The translations under genes were made by a program, and so were the position numbers. Shown here one piece after another: positions 7,984 to 16,224 of a DNA stretch of 64,000 nt. The notes beneath the pieces were generated by a model, which searched no databases, was not told the origin of the DNA, and saw only the letters and a list, made by a program, of their open reading frames with translations. Position 1 is the stretch's first letter. Every line of letters starts with the position of its first letter. The stretch comes from Aldehydirespirator sp965205155. GTDB taxonomy: Bacteria; Actinomycetota; Acidimicrobiia; Acidimicrobiales; Aldehydirespiratoraceae. The stretch lies in NCBI GenBank assembly GCA_965205155.1, contig OZ242033.1, positions 3,286,001 to 3,350,000 of the forward strand, in the 5' to 3' direction.

Positions 7984-9393
7984 TCAGCCGTCGGCGGCGA
8001 CGCCGGCCGCGTGTGTCGGCGGCCGCCTCTCTGACACCGCGGCCGTCGATTCGAAACTAGCCCCGACTCGCAGCGCGGTCTCCTCGTCGAACGGAGCGGC
8101 CGCGATCTGCAGCCCGATGGGCAGGCCGTCGCGGTCGAAGCTGGCCGGCACCGACAGCGCGGGCAGGCCCGACAGGTTGAAGGGGCCGGTGGTGCGGACG
8201 TAGGCCAGCGTCACCGGCTCGGCGGAGTCCCCGAACCAGAAGTCTTCGGCGTCCTTGGGCGCGGCCGTGGCCGGCAGGGTCGGGGTGAGCAGCGCGTCGA
8301 GCCGGTTGTGCACGAAGACGCTCCGCAGGGCGTCGGCGATGGCCCGCCGGGCCTGCAACGCCTTGAAGTAGTGCTCCGGCTCCATCATCAGGCCGGCCAC
8401 CAGCAGGGCGCGGATGCCGGGATCGATCTGGTCGGGGCGGCTGCGCAGCAGCTCGCGGTGGTACGCGGCGGCCTCGGGGGCGACGATCCCGAACTCGGCG
8501 GCCAGTCCGTGCTCCAGCTCGGGCACCTCCACGCCGACCATGGCCGCTCCCTGCCGGCCGAGCAGGTCGGCCGCGCCGGCGAACGCCTCGGCCACATCGG
8601 GCTGCATGGGCTCCAGCGGCGCCCCGCCGAGCACGCCGATCCGTAGCCCTTCGACACCCCGGTCCAGGCTGCGGGAGTACTGCGGCACGGGCTTGGACGA
8701 GGCGGAGGGGTCCAACGGGTCCGGGCCGGCGAGGACTTCGAGGGCCGCGGCGCTGCCCGCCACGGTGGCGGTGAGGGGTCCGAGGTGGTCGAGCGACCAC
8801 GCCAGCGCGGCCACCCCGGCGCGCGACACCCGCCCGTAGGTGGCCTTCAGCCCCACCGTTCCGCACAACGACGCCGGGATGCGGATCGAGCCGCCGGTGT
8901 CGCTGCCTATCGCCATGGGCACGATCCCGGCTGCGACCGCGGCGCCCGAGCCGCCGCTGGACCCGCCGGGTATCCGGTCCAGGTCCCAGGGATTGGAGAC
9001 CGGCGGGCTGTAGACGCCGCACGCCAGCTCGTGGGTGGTCGTCTTGCCCACGATGACCGCGCCGCCGCGGCGCAGGCGCCGCACCAGCGTGGCGTCGGTC
9101 GCGGCCGGCGTCGCCGGGTAGGCGGGCGAGCCGCACCGGGTGGGCAGCCCGGCTACGTCGACTATGTCCTTGATCCCGACCGGCACGCCCATCAGGGGGC
9201 CGAGGTCGCGTCCCGCCTCGATCGCCTCGTCGGCGGCGTCGGCCGCGGCCAGGGCGCCGTCGGGATCCAGGGCCACGAAGGCGGCCAGCTCGCCGTCGAG
9301 GGCGGCCGCGGCGGCCAAGCTGGCCTCGGTGAGGGCGCGGCTGGTGGTGCGGCCCGAGCGCAGCGCCCGTGCGGCCTCCGGGATCGTGGTCAT
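7984..9393 (-). CDS. amidase signature family hydrolase
   Basis: 469 aa amidase. The Ser-cisSer-Lys triad is visible: K75 in VGIKDIVD, cis-Ser S145 in the GGSSGGSG loop and nucleophile S169 in GSDTGGSIR. Members include GatA, AtzE and allophanate/biuret-type hydrolases; substrate cannot be read from the sequence. The start ATG at 9393 lies in the first copy of a 71-bp tandem duplication, so its first 11 codons also occur as a decoy start 71 bases upstream. The small protein just upstream resembles the helper subunits found with AtzE/GatA-type amidases. Confidence 0.9.
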   Translation of the reverse strand: MTTIPEAARALRSGRTTSRALTEASLAAAAALDGELAAFVALDPDGALAAADAADEAIEAGRDLGPLMGVPVGIKDIVDVAGLPTRCGSPAYPATPAATDATLVRRLRRGGAVIVGKTTTHELACGVYSPPVSNPWDLDRIPGGSSGGSGAAVAAGIVPMAIGSDTGGSIRIPASLCGTVGLKATYGRVSRAGVAALAWSLDHLGPLTATVAGSAAALEVLAGPDPLDPSASSKPVPQYSRSLDRGVEGLRIGVLGGAPLEPMQPDVAEAFAGAADLLGRQGAAMVGVEVPELEHGLAAEFGIVAPEAAAYHRELLRSRPDQIDPGIRALLVAGLMMEPEHYFKALQARRAIADALRSVFVHNRLDALLTPTLPATAAPKDAEDFWFGDSAEPVTLAYVRTTGPFNLSGLPALSVPASFDRDGLPIGLQIAAAPFDEETALRVGASFESTAAVSERRPPTHAAGVAADG

Positions 9394-9502
9394 CGGTTAG
9401 TTCGGGCGCTCGACGACGGTCGGCTCGGGCGCAGCGCCCGTGCGGCCTCCGGGATCGTGGTCATCGGTTAGTTCGGGCGCTCGACGGCGGCCGGCTCGGG
9501 CG
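9361..9502. repeat. 71-bp tandem duplication at the amidase start
   Basis: Two copies (9361-9431 and 9432-9502) differing at two bases. Each contains the end of the small upstream gene and the amidase start with its first 11 codons. Reading leftward from the upstream ATG (9464) gives a 24-codon ORF, MTTIPEAARALRP..., whose TGA overlaps the true amidase ATG as ATGA. Confidence 0.95.
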
Positions 9503-9698
9503 GCCAGCTCGGATCGAAGGCGGTGGGGTCCGGCCCACCGCTCTGCGACACCAGGCCGTCGAGGCTGGCGCTCGCGGCGATCCGGTCGGCCAGGTCGGCC
9601 GCCGTCTCGGCTGGGTCAACGGCCGGGTGGTCGAGCCCGAGCCCCCGCAGGCGGGCGGCGACCGTTTCGACCGAGTCTCCGGCGTCGCCGTCAGTCAC
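9468..9698 (-). CDS. small amidase-associated protein (AtzG/GatC-like?)
   Basis: 76 aa, acidic, no membrane segment. The GTG start at 9698 overlaps the end of the RidA gene, and the stop is 3 bases before the duplicated amidase start, so it is embedded in an operon. It has a helical N-terminal half (VETVAARLRGLGL, AETAADLADRIAA) and a Pro-rich tail ending FDPSWPPEPAAVERPN. Short helical proteins of this size next to amidase-signature enzymes are often GatC-fold helper subunits such as AtzG. I infer this from size, context and the F-x-P tail, not from a recognised motif. It could also be an unrelated hypothetical protein. Confidence 0.6.
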   Translation of the reverse strand: MTDGDAGDSVETVAARLRGLGLDHPAVDPAETAADLADRIAASASLDGLVSQSGGPDPTAFDPSWPPEPAAVERPN

Positions 9699-10092
9699 GT
9701 CCTGCGCCGATCACCGCGATCACGTCCACCTCCATCTTGAGGCCGGGCAGGCCCAGGGCCGCGGCCTGGCAGGCGGTCACCGCGGGGAACGGCCGGCCCG
9801 CGAACACCTCCCGCCGGACCTCGATCTCCTCAGCTATCTCGCGTACGTCCTGCATGAAGTAGGTGACCTTGACCACGTCGGCGATCGAGCTGCCCGACGC
9901 GGCCAGGACGCTGGCGATGTTGTCCCATACTTGCCGGGCCTGCTCACCGACGGTGGTCCCCACCACCTCGCCGGCCTCGTCGAGGGCGACCTGGCCGGCC
10001 AGGTAGAGGGTGTCGCCGGCCCGCACCGCGTAGGAGTACGGCTCCGGCGGCGGGCACAGCCCGGGCACGTCCACTACGGATTCCAGCGGCAT
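9691..10092 (-). CDS. RidA/YjgF/RutC family protein
   Basis: 133 aa, full length for RidA-family enamine/imine deaminases. Diagnostic segments are YAVRAGDTLYLAGQVALD near 20-40, QVWDNIASVLAASGSSIADVVKVTYF in the middle (quoted in part), and RPFPAVTACQAAALG with the family's substrate-loop region. Members remove reactive 2-aminoacrylate or act in pathways such as pyrimidine breakdown (RutC). It heads the minus-strand amidase operon, with a TATATT box 8 bases before the ATG. Confidence 0.9.
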   Translation of the reverse strand: MPLESVVDVPGLCPPPEPYSYAVRAGDTLYLAGQVALDEAGEVVGTTVGEQARQVWDNIASVLAASGSSIADVVKVTYFMQDVREIAEEIEVRREVFAGRPFPAVTACQAAALGLPGLKMEVDVIAVIGAGRD

Positions 10093-10100
10093 CGGCGGTC

Positions 10101-10106
10101 AATATA
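10101..10106 (-). promoter_or_regulatory. candidate -10 box TATATT before the RidA gene
   Basis: TATATT on the minus strand, 8 bases from the ATG at 10092. One of the best matches to a consensus -10 in the window, and again at leaderless spacing. Confidence 0.55.
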
Positions 10107-10175
10107 GGCTCCCGCCCAGCCCGCATCCGCACCCGGCCGGGCTCCGCTATCTCCCGCGAAAGTGAAGGTACGCCA

Positions 10176-10997
10176 ATGCCGAAGGTAAGTGTCAACGGGG
10201 TCGACCTCTGGTACCAGTTCAGCGGCGAGGGTTCCACCGTCGTCCAGATCGGCGGCGCGGTCAGCGCCCACGAGGGGTACGCCACCATCACGCCCGGCCT
10301 GTCGCAGCACTACCGGGTGCTCGACTACGACCACCGGGGCTACGGCAGCAGCGACCGCCCCGATCAGCGCTACACGCTCGACACGTGGAGCGACGACCTG
10401 GCCGGGCTGATGGACGCGCTGGGGCTGGAGCGGGCCCACATCCACGGCGGGTCGATGGGCAGCTTCATCGCGGTGAACTTCGCGGCCCGCTACCCCGGCA
10501 GGGTCGACAAGCTGCTCCTCGGGGCGGGGGCCGTGGGCCGGTGCGACCGCATGGGAGTGCTCCAGTTCCGGATCTGGCAGAGCCTGGCCCGGGCCTACGG
10601 GGTGGCGTCGCGGGAGTTGGCCGAGCAGCTGCTCGCCCACGCCTTCTCGCGTGCCTTCCTCGACGGCCCGGACGGCGGCGACGAGGCCGTGGACCTGATG
10701 CAGGAGGTCACGGCCCGCAACGTCGGCACGGATGTCTTCATCGACGCCTGCCAGGCGATGATCGACACCGACGTGACCGCCCGGCTGGGCGACGTGACCG
10801 CGCCGACGCTGGTGATGGTGGGATCGGAGGACGTGCTCACCCCGCTGGACGCGGGTCCGGGCGGGGCCGGGGCCCGATACGTCGCCGAGAACCTGCCCAA
10901 CGCCCGGCTGGTCGTCTTCGAGGGCAGCGGCCACGGGCACTACATCGAGCAGCAGGACGAGTCGCTGGCCGCGATCCTGGAGTTCCTGGCCGCATAG
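10176..10997 (+). CDS. alpha/beta hydrolase
   Basis: 273 aa alpha/beta hydrolase. The nucleophile elbow is GGSMGSF with S93; YDHRGYGSSDRP precedes it, and the catalytic His is likely in GSGHGHYIEQQ near the C-terminus. It is divergent from the RidA gene across an 83-base gap, with a purine-rich stretch (aagtgaagg) before the ATG. It resembles C-C bond or ester hydrolases of aromatic and ureide breakdown. Two palindromic elements follow directly after the stop. Substrate unknown. Confidence 0.85.
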   Translation: MPKVSVNGVDLWYQFSGEGSTVVQIGGAVSAHEGYATITPGLSQHYRVLDYDHRGYGSSDRPDQRYTLDTWSDDLAGLMDALGLERAHIHGGSMGSFIAVNFAARYPGRVDKLLLGAGAVGRCDRMGVLQFRIWQSLARAYGVASRELAEQLLAHAFSRAFLDGPDGGDEAVDLMQEVTARNVGTDVFIDACQAMIDTDVTARLGDVTAPTLVMVGSEDVLTPLDAGPGGAGARYVAENLPNARLVVFEGSGHGHYIEQQDESLAAILEFLAA

Positions 10998-10998
10998 A

Positions 10999-11047
10999 GG
11001 AATTGGCAGCGTTTTGCACGGATAGCGAGCATTTCACTGCCAATTCC
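10999..11047. repeat. palindromic element A, copy 1
   Basis: 49 bp with ends GGAATTGGCAGC and ACTGCCAATTCC. The interior carries GTTTTGCACGGATA. Starts one base after the hydrolase stop codon. Confidence 0.85.
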
Positions 11048-11069
11048 CAGCCGTTGCCCGGCCGATCCC

Positions 11070-11118
11070 GGAACTGGCAGTGTTTTGCACGGATAGCGAG
11101 CATTCCGCTGCCAATTCC
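11070..11118. repeat. palindromic element A, copy 2
   Basis: 49 bp with ends GGAACTGGCAGT and GCTGCCAATTCC. The interior is nearly identical to copy 1 and in the same orientation; the pair is spaced 71 bases start to start. Confidence 0.85.
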
Positions 11119-11133
11119 CCGCCGAGAGGCGGC

Positions 11134-11139
11134 TAGCCT
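11134..11139 (+). promoter_or_regulatory. candidate -10 box TAGCCT before the carbamoylase gene
   Basis: TAGCCT with 8 bases to the ATG at 11148; no Shine-Dalgarno sequence between. Consistent with a leaderless transcript. Confidence 0.45.
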
Positions 11140-11147
11140 CGCCCGCC

Positions 11148-12404
11148 ATGGCCGGTCCCAGCGGAGATCGACGGCTCCTGGAGATCAATGGCGACCGCCT
11201 GCTCCGGCGGCTGTGGGACCTGGCCGAGATCGGGCCGATACCCGGAGGGGGCAACAACCGCCTCGCCCTGACCGACGCCGACAAGGGCGGGCGCGACCTT
11301 GTGGTCACCTGGATGCGCGACCTCGGCCTGGACGTGAGCATCGACACCATCGGGAACGTCGTCGCCACCCAGGACGACGTGGGCGCCGGCCCGCCGGTGA
11401 TGATGGGCTCCCACATCGACACGGTCGCCACCGGCGGCAAGTACGACGGCAACCTCGGTGTGCTGGCCGCGCTGGAGGTGATCGAGACCGCGATCGAGCG
11501 CGGCGTCGAGCTGGAGCGGCCCCTGGCTGCGGCGTTCTTCACCAACGAGGAGGGCTCCCGGTTCCCGCCCGACATGATGGGCAGCCTCTGCTACACAGGG
11601 GGGCTCACCACCGAGGAGGCCATGTCGACCACCGACGCCGACGGGGTGTCGGTCGGCGACGAGCTGGACCGCATCGGCTACCGCGGCCCGATGCCGTGCC
11701 CGGGACCGGATCCCTACGCCTTCGTGGAGCTCCACATTGAGCAGGGGCCGGTGCTGGAGCGCGACGGCATGCGCATCGGGGCGGTCACGGGTGTCCAGGG
11801 CATCTCCTGGACCGAGGTGAACATCACCGGGCAGTCGAATCACGCCGGCACCACCCCGATGAGCATGCGCCGCGACGCGGGTCTGGCCGCGGGCGAGCTG
11901 GTGGTGGCGGTGCGGCGCATCGCCTCCGAGATGGGCGGCACCCAGGTGGGAACGGTGGGGGCCCTGAGGCTGCATCCGGATCTCGTGAACGTGGTGGCGG
12001 CCAGGGCCCAGCTCATCATCGACCTGCGCAACACCGACGACGACGATCTGCAGTCGGCCGAGCGGCGCCTGCTAACCGAGGTCAGGCGGGTGGCCGAGTC
12101 CGAGGACGTCGAGATCGACACCAGATGGGTGGCCCGCTTCGAGCCGGTGGTGTTCGATCCGAGGGTTGTGGAGCTGGTCGAGTCGACCGCTTCCGCGCTG
12201 GGGCTGTCGGTGCGGCGGATGCCGTCCGGTGCGGGCCACGACGCCCAGATCCTGGCCGGGGTGTGCCCGGCGGGAATGGTGTTCGTTCCCAGCGTCAAGG
12301 GCATCAGCCACAACCCGGCCGAGCACACTGAGCCTGACGATCTCGTGGCCGGAGCCAACGTCCTGCTCAACACGGTGGTCACCCTGGCCACCGAGGGGAT
12401 CTGA
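11148..12404 (+). CDS. M20-family N-carbamoyl amino acid hydrolase / ureidopropionase-like
   Basis: 418 aa zinc amidohydrolase of the hydantoinase/carbamoylase (M20/M28-like) group. Metal-binding motifs are in order: GSHIDTV at 87-93 (H89), D100 in GGKYDGNLG, FTNEEGSRF with E134/E135, ELHIEQGPVLE near 200, and GISHNPAEHT near 390. A central lid/dimerisation domain carries GQSNHAGTTPM. Family reactions include hydrolysis of N-carbamoyl-L-amino acids, beta-ureidopropionate and allantoate. With the nearby amidase, RidA protein and hydrolases it suggests breakdown of carbamoyl- or ureido-compounds. Confidence 0.9.
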   Translation: MAGPSGDRRLLEINGDRLLRRLWDLAEIGPIPGGGNNRLALTDADKGGRDLVVTWMRDLGLDVSIDTIGNVVATQDDVGAGPPVMMGSHIDTVATGGKYDGNLGVLAALEVIETAIERGVELERPLAAAFFTNEEGSRFPPDMMGSLCYTGGLTTEEAMSTTDADGVSVGDELDRIGYRGPMPCPGPDPYAFVELHIEQGPVLERDGMRIGAVTGVQGISWTEVNITGQSNHAGTTPMSMRRDAGLAAGELVVAVRRIASEMGGTQVGTVGALRLHPDLVNVVAARAQLIIDLRNTDDDDLQSAERRLLTEVRRVAESEDVEIDTRWVARFEPVVFDPRVVELVESTASALGLSVRRMPSGAGHDAQILAGVCPAGMVFVPSVKGISHNPAEHTEPDDLVAGANVLLNTVVTLATEGI

Positions 12405-12412
12405 GCGGACTC

Positions 12413-13513
12413 ATGGCGATGCGGGCCACGTTCACGGGCTGGGGCAAGTGCGTGCCCCCGGTGAAGCTCACCAACGCCGACCTCGAGCAGCTCGTCGACA
12501 CCGACGACGACTGGATCGTGGAGCGGACCGGCATCCACGAGCGGGGCATCTCCCATGTGGAGACCACCGACCTCGCTGAGGTAGCCGCCCTCCAGGCGCT
12601 GGCCGCGGCCGGTCTGGAGCCAACCGACATCGACATGCTCATCATGGCCACGGTCACCCCCGAGATCACCTGCCCGAGCAACGCCTGCGTGCTCCAGGAG
12701 CGCCTGGGGACGGTCAACGCGGCCGCGTTCGACCTGAACGCGGCGTGCAGCGGCTGGATCTACGGCACGGCCACCGCGTCGTCGATGATCACCGGGGGCA
12801 TGGCCGAGCGGGTGCTGCTCGTCGGGGCCGAGAAGCTGCACTGGGTCATGGACTACTGGGACCGGGCGACCTGCATACTCTTCGGCGACGGAGCGGGCGC
12901 CGCGGTGCTGGAGCCGTCAGAGAACGGCGACGGGGTGCTGGCCGCCGATCTGGGCGCCGACGGCGTGGCCGGCCGAACCATGGTGTTCCCCACCCTGGGC
13001 ACCCGCGGCGGGCTGAGCTCGTTCCGCGACCCGTTCAAGCATCGCCTGCACTTCGACGGCCGGGCCGTCTTCAAGATCGCGGTGCAGGGCATCGAGAGGT
13101 CGGTGCGACGGGCGGTGGACCGGGCCGGGCTAAGCCTCGCCGATGTCGACGCGGTGATCCCCCACCAGGCCAACGAGCGGATCATCACCGCCGCGGGCCG
13201 GCGGCTGGGCCTCGACCCCGACCTCGTGATGCTCAACATCGCCACCCACGGCAACTCGGCGGCGGCCTCGGTGCCGATGGCGCTGTCCGACGCCCTCGAC
13301 ACCGGGCTGATCCAGCCGGGCTCCATCGTGGTGCAGACCGCGTTCGGCGGAGGCGTCACCTGGGGGTCCACGGTGACGCGCTGGGGCGAGCGGGTGGAGC
13401 CTCTCGGTCGCTGCGATCTCGAGCTACCGCCTTGCGACGAGACCGTCTTCGACCTGCTGGCCTCCAACCGCGCCTTCTACGCGCCACTGCACTCCCACGG
13501 CCGAGCGGACTGA
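12413..13513 (+). CDS. 3-oxoacyl-ACP synthase III family (FabH-like)
   Basis: 366 aa ketosynthase III. The catalytic triad is intact and placed as in FabH: C112 in NAACSGW, H251 in PHQANERI and N281 in THGNSAAAS. It would condense an acyl-CoA primer with malonyl-ACP, or act as a related thiolase-fold enzyme. It is ~35-40 residues longer than E. coli FabH, mainly at the C-terminus after FGGGVTWGS. There is no other fatty-acid gene nearby, so it may be a specialised KAS III and not the housekeeping one. It follows the carbamoylase gene by 8 bases, possibly co-transcribed. Confidence 0.88.
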   Translation: MAMRATFTGWGKCVPPVKLTNADLEQLVDTDDDWIVERTGIHERGISHVETTDLAEVAALQALAAAGLEPTDIDMLIMATVTPEITCPSNACVLQERLGTVNAAAFDLNAACSGWIYGTATASSMITGGMAERVLLVGAEKLHWVMDYWDRATCILFGDGAGAAVLEPSENGDGVLAADLGADGVAGRTMVFPTLGTRGGLSSFRDPFKHRLHFDGRAVFKIAVQGIERSVRRAVDRAGLSLADVDAVIPHQANERIITAAGRRLGLDPDLVMLNIATHGNSAAASVPMALSDALDTGLIQPGSIVVQTAFGGGVTWGSTVTRWGERVEPLGRCDLELPPCDETVFDLLASNRAFYAPLHSHGRAD

Positions 13514-13579
13514 GACTGGCTCCTACTGCTATTGTCGCGGCCGATCTGTATCCATTCCTCGACACAGGGAGGCTCCCGC

Positions 13580-14974
13580 ATGACTCCGATTCGACGGCGT
13601 GGTCTGAAGACGGCCGGAGTCGCGCTGGCGGCCGCCGCGCTCCTGGTGGCCCTGCCGGCAGTCGCTCTGGCCGACAGCGAACACGTCGAGTCGTCGGGCC
13701 TGCCGCGCGAGGAGCTGAAGTTCATCCTGAACACCTTCGCCTTCCTGATCTGGGGCGCCCTGGTGATGTGGATGTGCGCCGGTTTCACCATGCTGGAGTC
13801 GGGCGCGGTGCGCACCAAGAACGCCTCGATGATCTGCCTCAAGAACATCGGCATCTACTCGATCGCCGGCCTGGCCTACTACTTCATCGGCTACAACCTG
13901 ATGTACGTCGACGTCGGCGACGTGATCGGCTCGTTCCAGTTCCTCTACGGACCGTCCGACGCCGAGCTGGGCCTGCTCGACGGCGCGGCCGACCATCTCG
14001 GCGAGGTGGTCGGCAACGGCTACGCGGTCATGTCGGACTGGTTCTTCCAGATGGTCTTCGTGGCCACCGCGGCCTCGATCGTGTCGGGCGCCATCGCAGA
14101 GCGGATCAAGATGTGGGCGTTCTTCCTGTTCACCCTGATCCTGACCGCCTTCATCTACCCGATCGTCGGGTCCTGGTACTGGGGCGGCGGCTGGCTGGCC
14201 GAGCAGGGGTTCGTGGACTTCGCCGGATCCACCATCGTTCACAGCACCGGCGGCTGGGCCGCCCTGGCCGGCGTGCTGGTCATCGGGCCGCGGCTGGGCA
14301 AGTTCCGCAAGAACGGCACGGTCAAGCCCACCCCGCCCTCCAACGTGCTGGTGGTGACCCTGGGGGTGCTGATCCTGTGGCTCGGCTGGTTCGGCTTCAA
14401 CGGCGGCTCGCAGCTGGCCCTGGGCAGCGCGGCCGACGCGGTGGCCATGAGCAACATCCTGGTCAACACCAACCTGGCCGCAGCCGCCGGGGTGGTGGCC
14501 GCCCTGGCCTGCTCACGGCCCATCTTCGGCCGCATGGACCTGTTCGCGGGCCTCAACGGCGCCCTGGCCGGGCTGGTCTCGATCACCGCCGCGCCCGACA
14601 TCACCGAGCACTGGTGGGCCATCATCATCGGCGCCATCGGCGGCGTGATCTGCACCCTGGCGATCAAGGGCCTGGAGAAGCTCAAGATCGACGACGTGGT
14701 CGGCGCCATCCCCGCCCACCTGGTCTGCGGCATCTGGGGAACGCTGGCGGCCTGCATCGCGGGCGGCGCCAACTTCGGCACACAGCTGCTGGGCGTGGTG
14801 GCCATCGGCGCCTTCGCGTTCATCTCGTCGTTCATCGTGTGGAAGCTGATGGACATGGTGATGGGCCTGCGGGTGAGCACTGAGGCCGAGCGCCTGGGCC
14901 AGGACACCGCCGAGCTGGGAATCGAGACCTACCCCGAGTTCGTCCTCATGCCCGAGGAGTTCGACGAGGTCTGA
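13580..14974 (+). CDS. amt: ammonium transporter
   Basis: Amt/MEP/Rh family ammonium channel. The ATG at 13580 follows a good AGGGAGG ribosome-binding site and gives 464 aa. The N-terminus MTPIRRRGLKTAG plus a hydrophobic stretch ending ALA looks like a cleaved signal peptide, as in many Amt proteins. About eleven membrane helices follow. Key elements are FTMLESG, the pore twin-His candidates in IVHSTGGW and HLVCGIWG, and WFGFNGGS. The C-terminal cytoplasmic tail is ~35 residues. No glnK/glnB follows, unlike the usual amt-glnK pair. Confidence 0.95.
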   Translation: MTPIRRRGLKTAGVALAAAALLVALPAVALADSEHVESSGLPREELKFILNTFAFLIWGALVMWMCAGFTMLESGAVRTKNASMICLKNIGIYSIAGLAYYFIGYNLMYVDVGDVIGSFQFLYGPSDAELGLLDGAADHLGEVVGNGYAVMSDWFFQMVFVATAASIVSGAIAERIKMWAFFLFTLILTAFIYPIVGSWYWGGGWLAEQGFVDFAGSTIVHSTGGWAALAGVLVIGPRLGKFRKNGTVKPTPPSNVLVVTLGVLILWLGWFGFNGGSQLALGSAADAVAMSNILVNTNLAAAAGVVAALACSRPIFGRMDLFAGLNGALAGLVSITAAPDITEHWWAIIIGAIGGVICTLAIKGLEKLKIDDVVGAIPAHLVCGIWGTLAACIAGGANFGTQLLGVVAIGAFAFISSFIVWKLMDMVMGLRVSTEAERLGQDTAELGIETYPEFVLMPEEFDEV

Positions 14975-15062
14975 CCGGCAGCCATCACCGGCGGGGACCG
15001 TCCCGGACTGGCAAGATTGACCGCATCAAGATCGACCACACCCAGGGAAGGGGCGTTCCGCC

Positions 15063-16190
15063 GTGTTTGAAGCGCTTGGTATAGAGCACCTCACCGATCT
15101 GACCACCGGCGAGGCGGTCTGGGCGTTCTTCACGCCGCTGATCATCTTCGCGGTGTTCTTCGTGCTCCAGATCGTCCTGCCCGCGAGGCGGGTCACCGGC
15201 TACGTGAAGGACCGCGACACCGGCGAGCCCCGCAACTACCGGCTGAACGGCCTGCTGGTGTTCGTGATCGTGGAGCTGGTGTGGGCCTTCGGGCTCATAC
15301 CGCGCGACTGGTTCTACCGGTCGACGCTGTGGGCGGTTCTCGGGGGCACGGTGTTCTGCGCGATCTTCGCGGTGTGGTCGGTGTTCACCCAGCCCCCCGG
15401 AGAGATCCGGAACCCGTGGCTGGCGCTGTGGGAGGGCCGGTCCCAGGAGCTCCAGCTGTTCAACGGACGCATCGACATCAAGATGTGGTGGTACGTCGTG
15501 GGCGGGACGATGCTGTCGCTCAACGCCCTGTCAGGGGCGGCGTGGCACCACAACAACGTCGACGACCCCAACCCGGGTGTCTACCTGTACGCCGCGTTCT
15601 GGACGTTCTACGTGTTCGACTACTTCATCTGGGAGCAGGTCCAGCTCTACACCTACGACCTCATCCACGAGCACATCGGCTTCAAGCTGTGGTGGGGCGG
15701 CCTGGTGGCCTACGGGTGGCTGTTCATCCTGCCGCTGTGGGGCGTCGCCCCCCTCGACGACCCCGGGTACTCGACCGGGTTCACGTACTTCTGGCTGATC
15801 GGGGTGTCGGTGCTGTTCCTGGGCGGATGGACCATCGGCCGGGGCGCCAACCTCCAGAAGTACACGTTCAAGCGCTGGCCGGACCGCAAGTTCCTGTGGG
15901 TCGAGCCGGAGCACATCGTGGCCGGCGAGCGCAAGATCCTGTGCAGCGGATGGTGGGGCGTCGCCCGCCACTTCAACTACCTGGGCGAGGGGATCCTGGC
16001 CGTCTCGTTCGCCCTGGTGTTCGGCCATCCCGGCAACCTCTGGTCCTGGACCTACTCGATCTTCGTGGTCAGCTTCTTCACCGTCCGCCAGCGCTTCGAC
16101 GAGCGGGAGTGCGCCCAGAAGTACGGCCCCGAGAAGTGGGCCGAGTACCAGGAGCGGGTGCCGTACCGGATCTTCCCCGGCATCTACTGA
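15063..16190 (+). CDS. ERG4/ERG24 (DHCR7-type) sterol reductase homologue
   Basis: 375 aa, multi-pass membrane protein with about eight to nine helices. The C-terminal half has the sterol reductase signatures RGANLQKYTFKR, SGWWGVARHFNYLGE and the closing RVPYRIFPGIY after ECAQKYGPEKW. In eukaryotes this family reduces the delta-14 or delta-7 double bond of sterols with NADPH; a few bacteria carry functional delta-24 or delta-7 reductases. The GTG start follows a purine-rich AGGGAAGGGG. No squalene or sterol biosynthesis gene is in view, so the substrate may be an acquired sterol or another isoprenoid. It stands alone between amt and the convergent Liv cassette. Confidence 0.85.
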   Translation: MFEALGIEHLTDLTTGEAVWAFFTPLIIFAVFFVLQIVLPARRVTGYVKDRDTGEPRNYRLNGLLVFVIVELVWAFGLIPRDWFYRSTLWAVLGGTVFCAIFAVWSVFTQPPGEIRNPWLALWEGRSQELQLFNGRIDIKMWWYVVGGTMLSLNALSGAAWHHNNVDDPNPGVYLYAAFWTFYVFDYFIWEQVQLYTYDLIHEHIGFKLWWGGLVAYGWLFILPLWGVAPLDDPGYSTGFTYFWLIGVSVLFLGGWTIGRGANLQKYTFKRWPDRKFLWVEPEHIVAGERKILCSGWWGVARHFNYLGEGILAVSFALVFGHPGNLWSWTYSIFVVSFFTVRQRFDERECAQKYGPEKWAEYQERVPYRIFPGIY

Positions 16191-16224
16191 GCGCTCCCGT
16201 ACCGGGAGACCCGGATCCCGGCAA

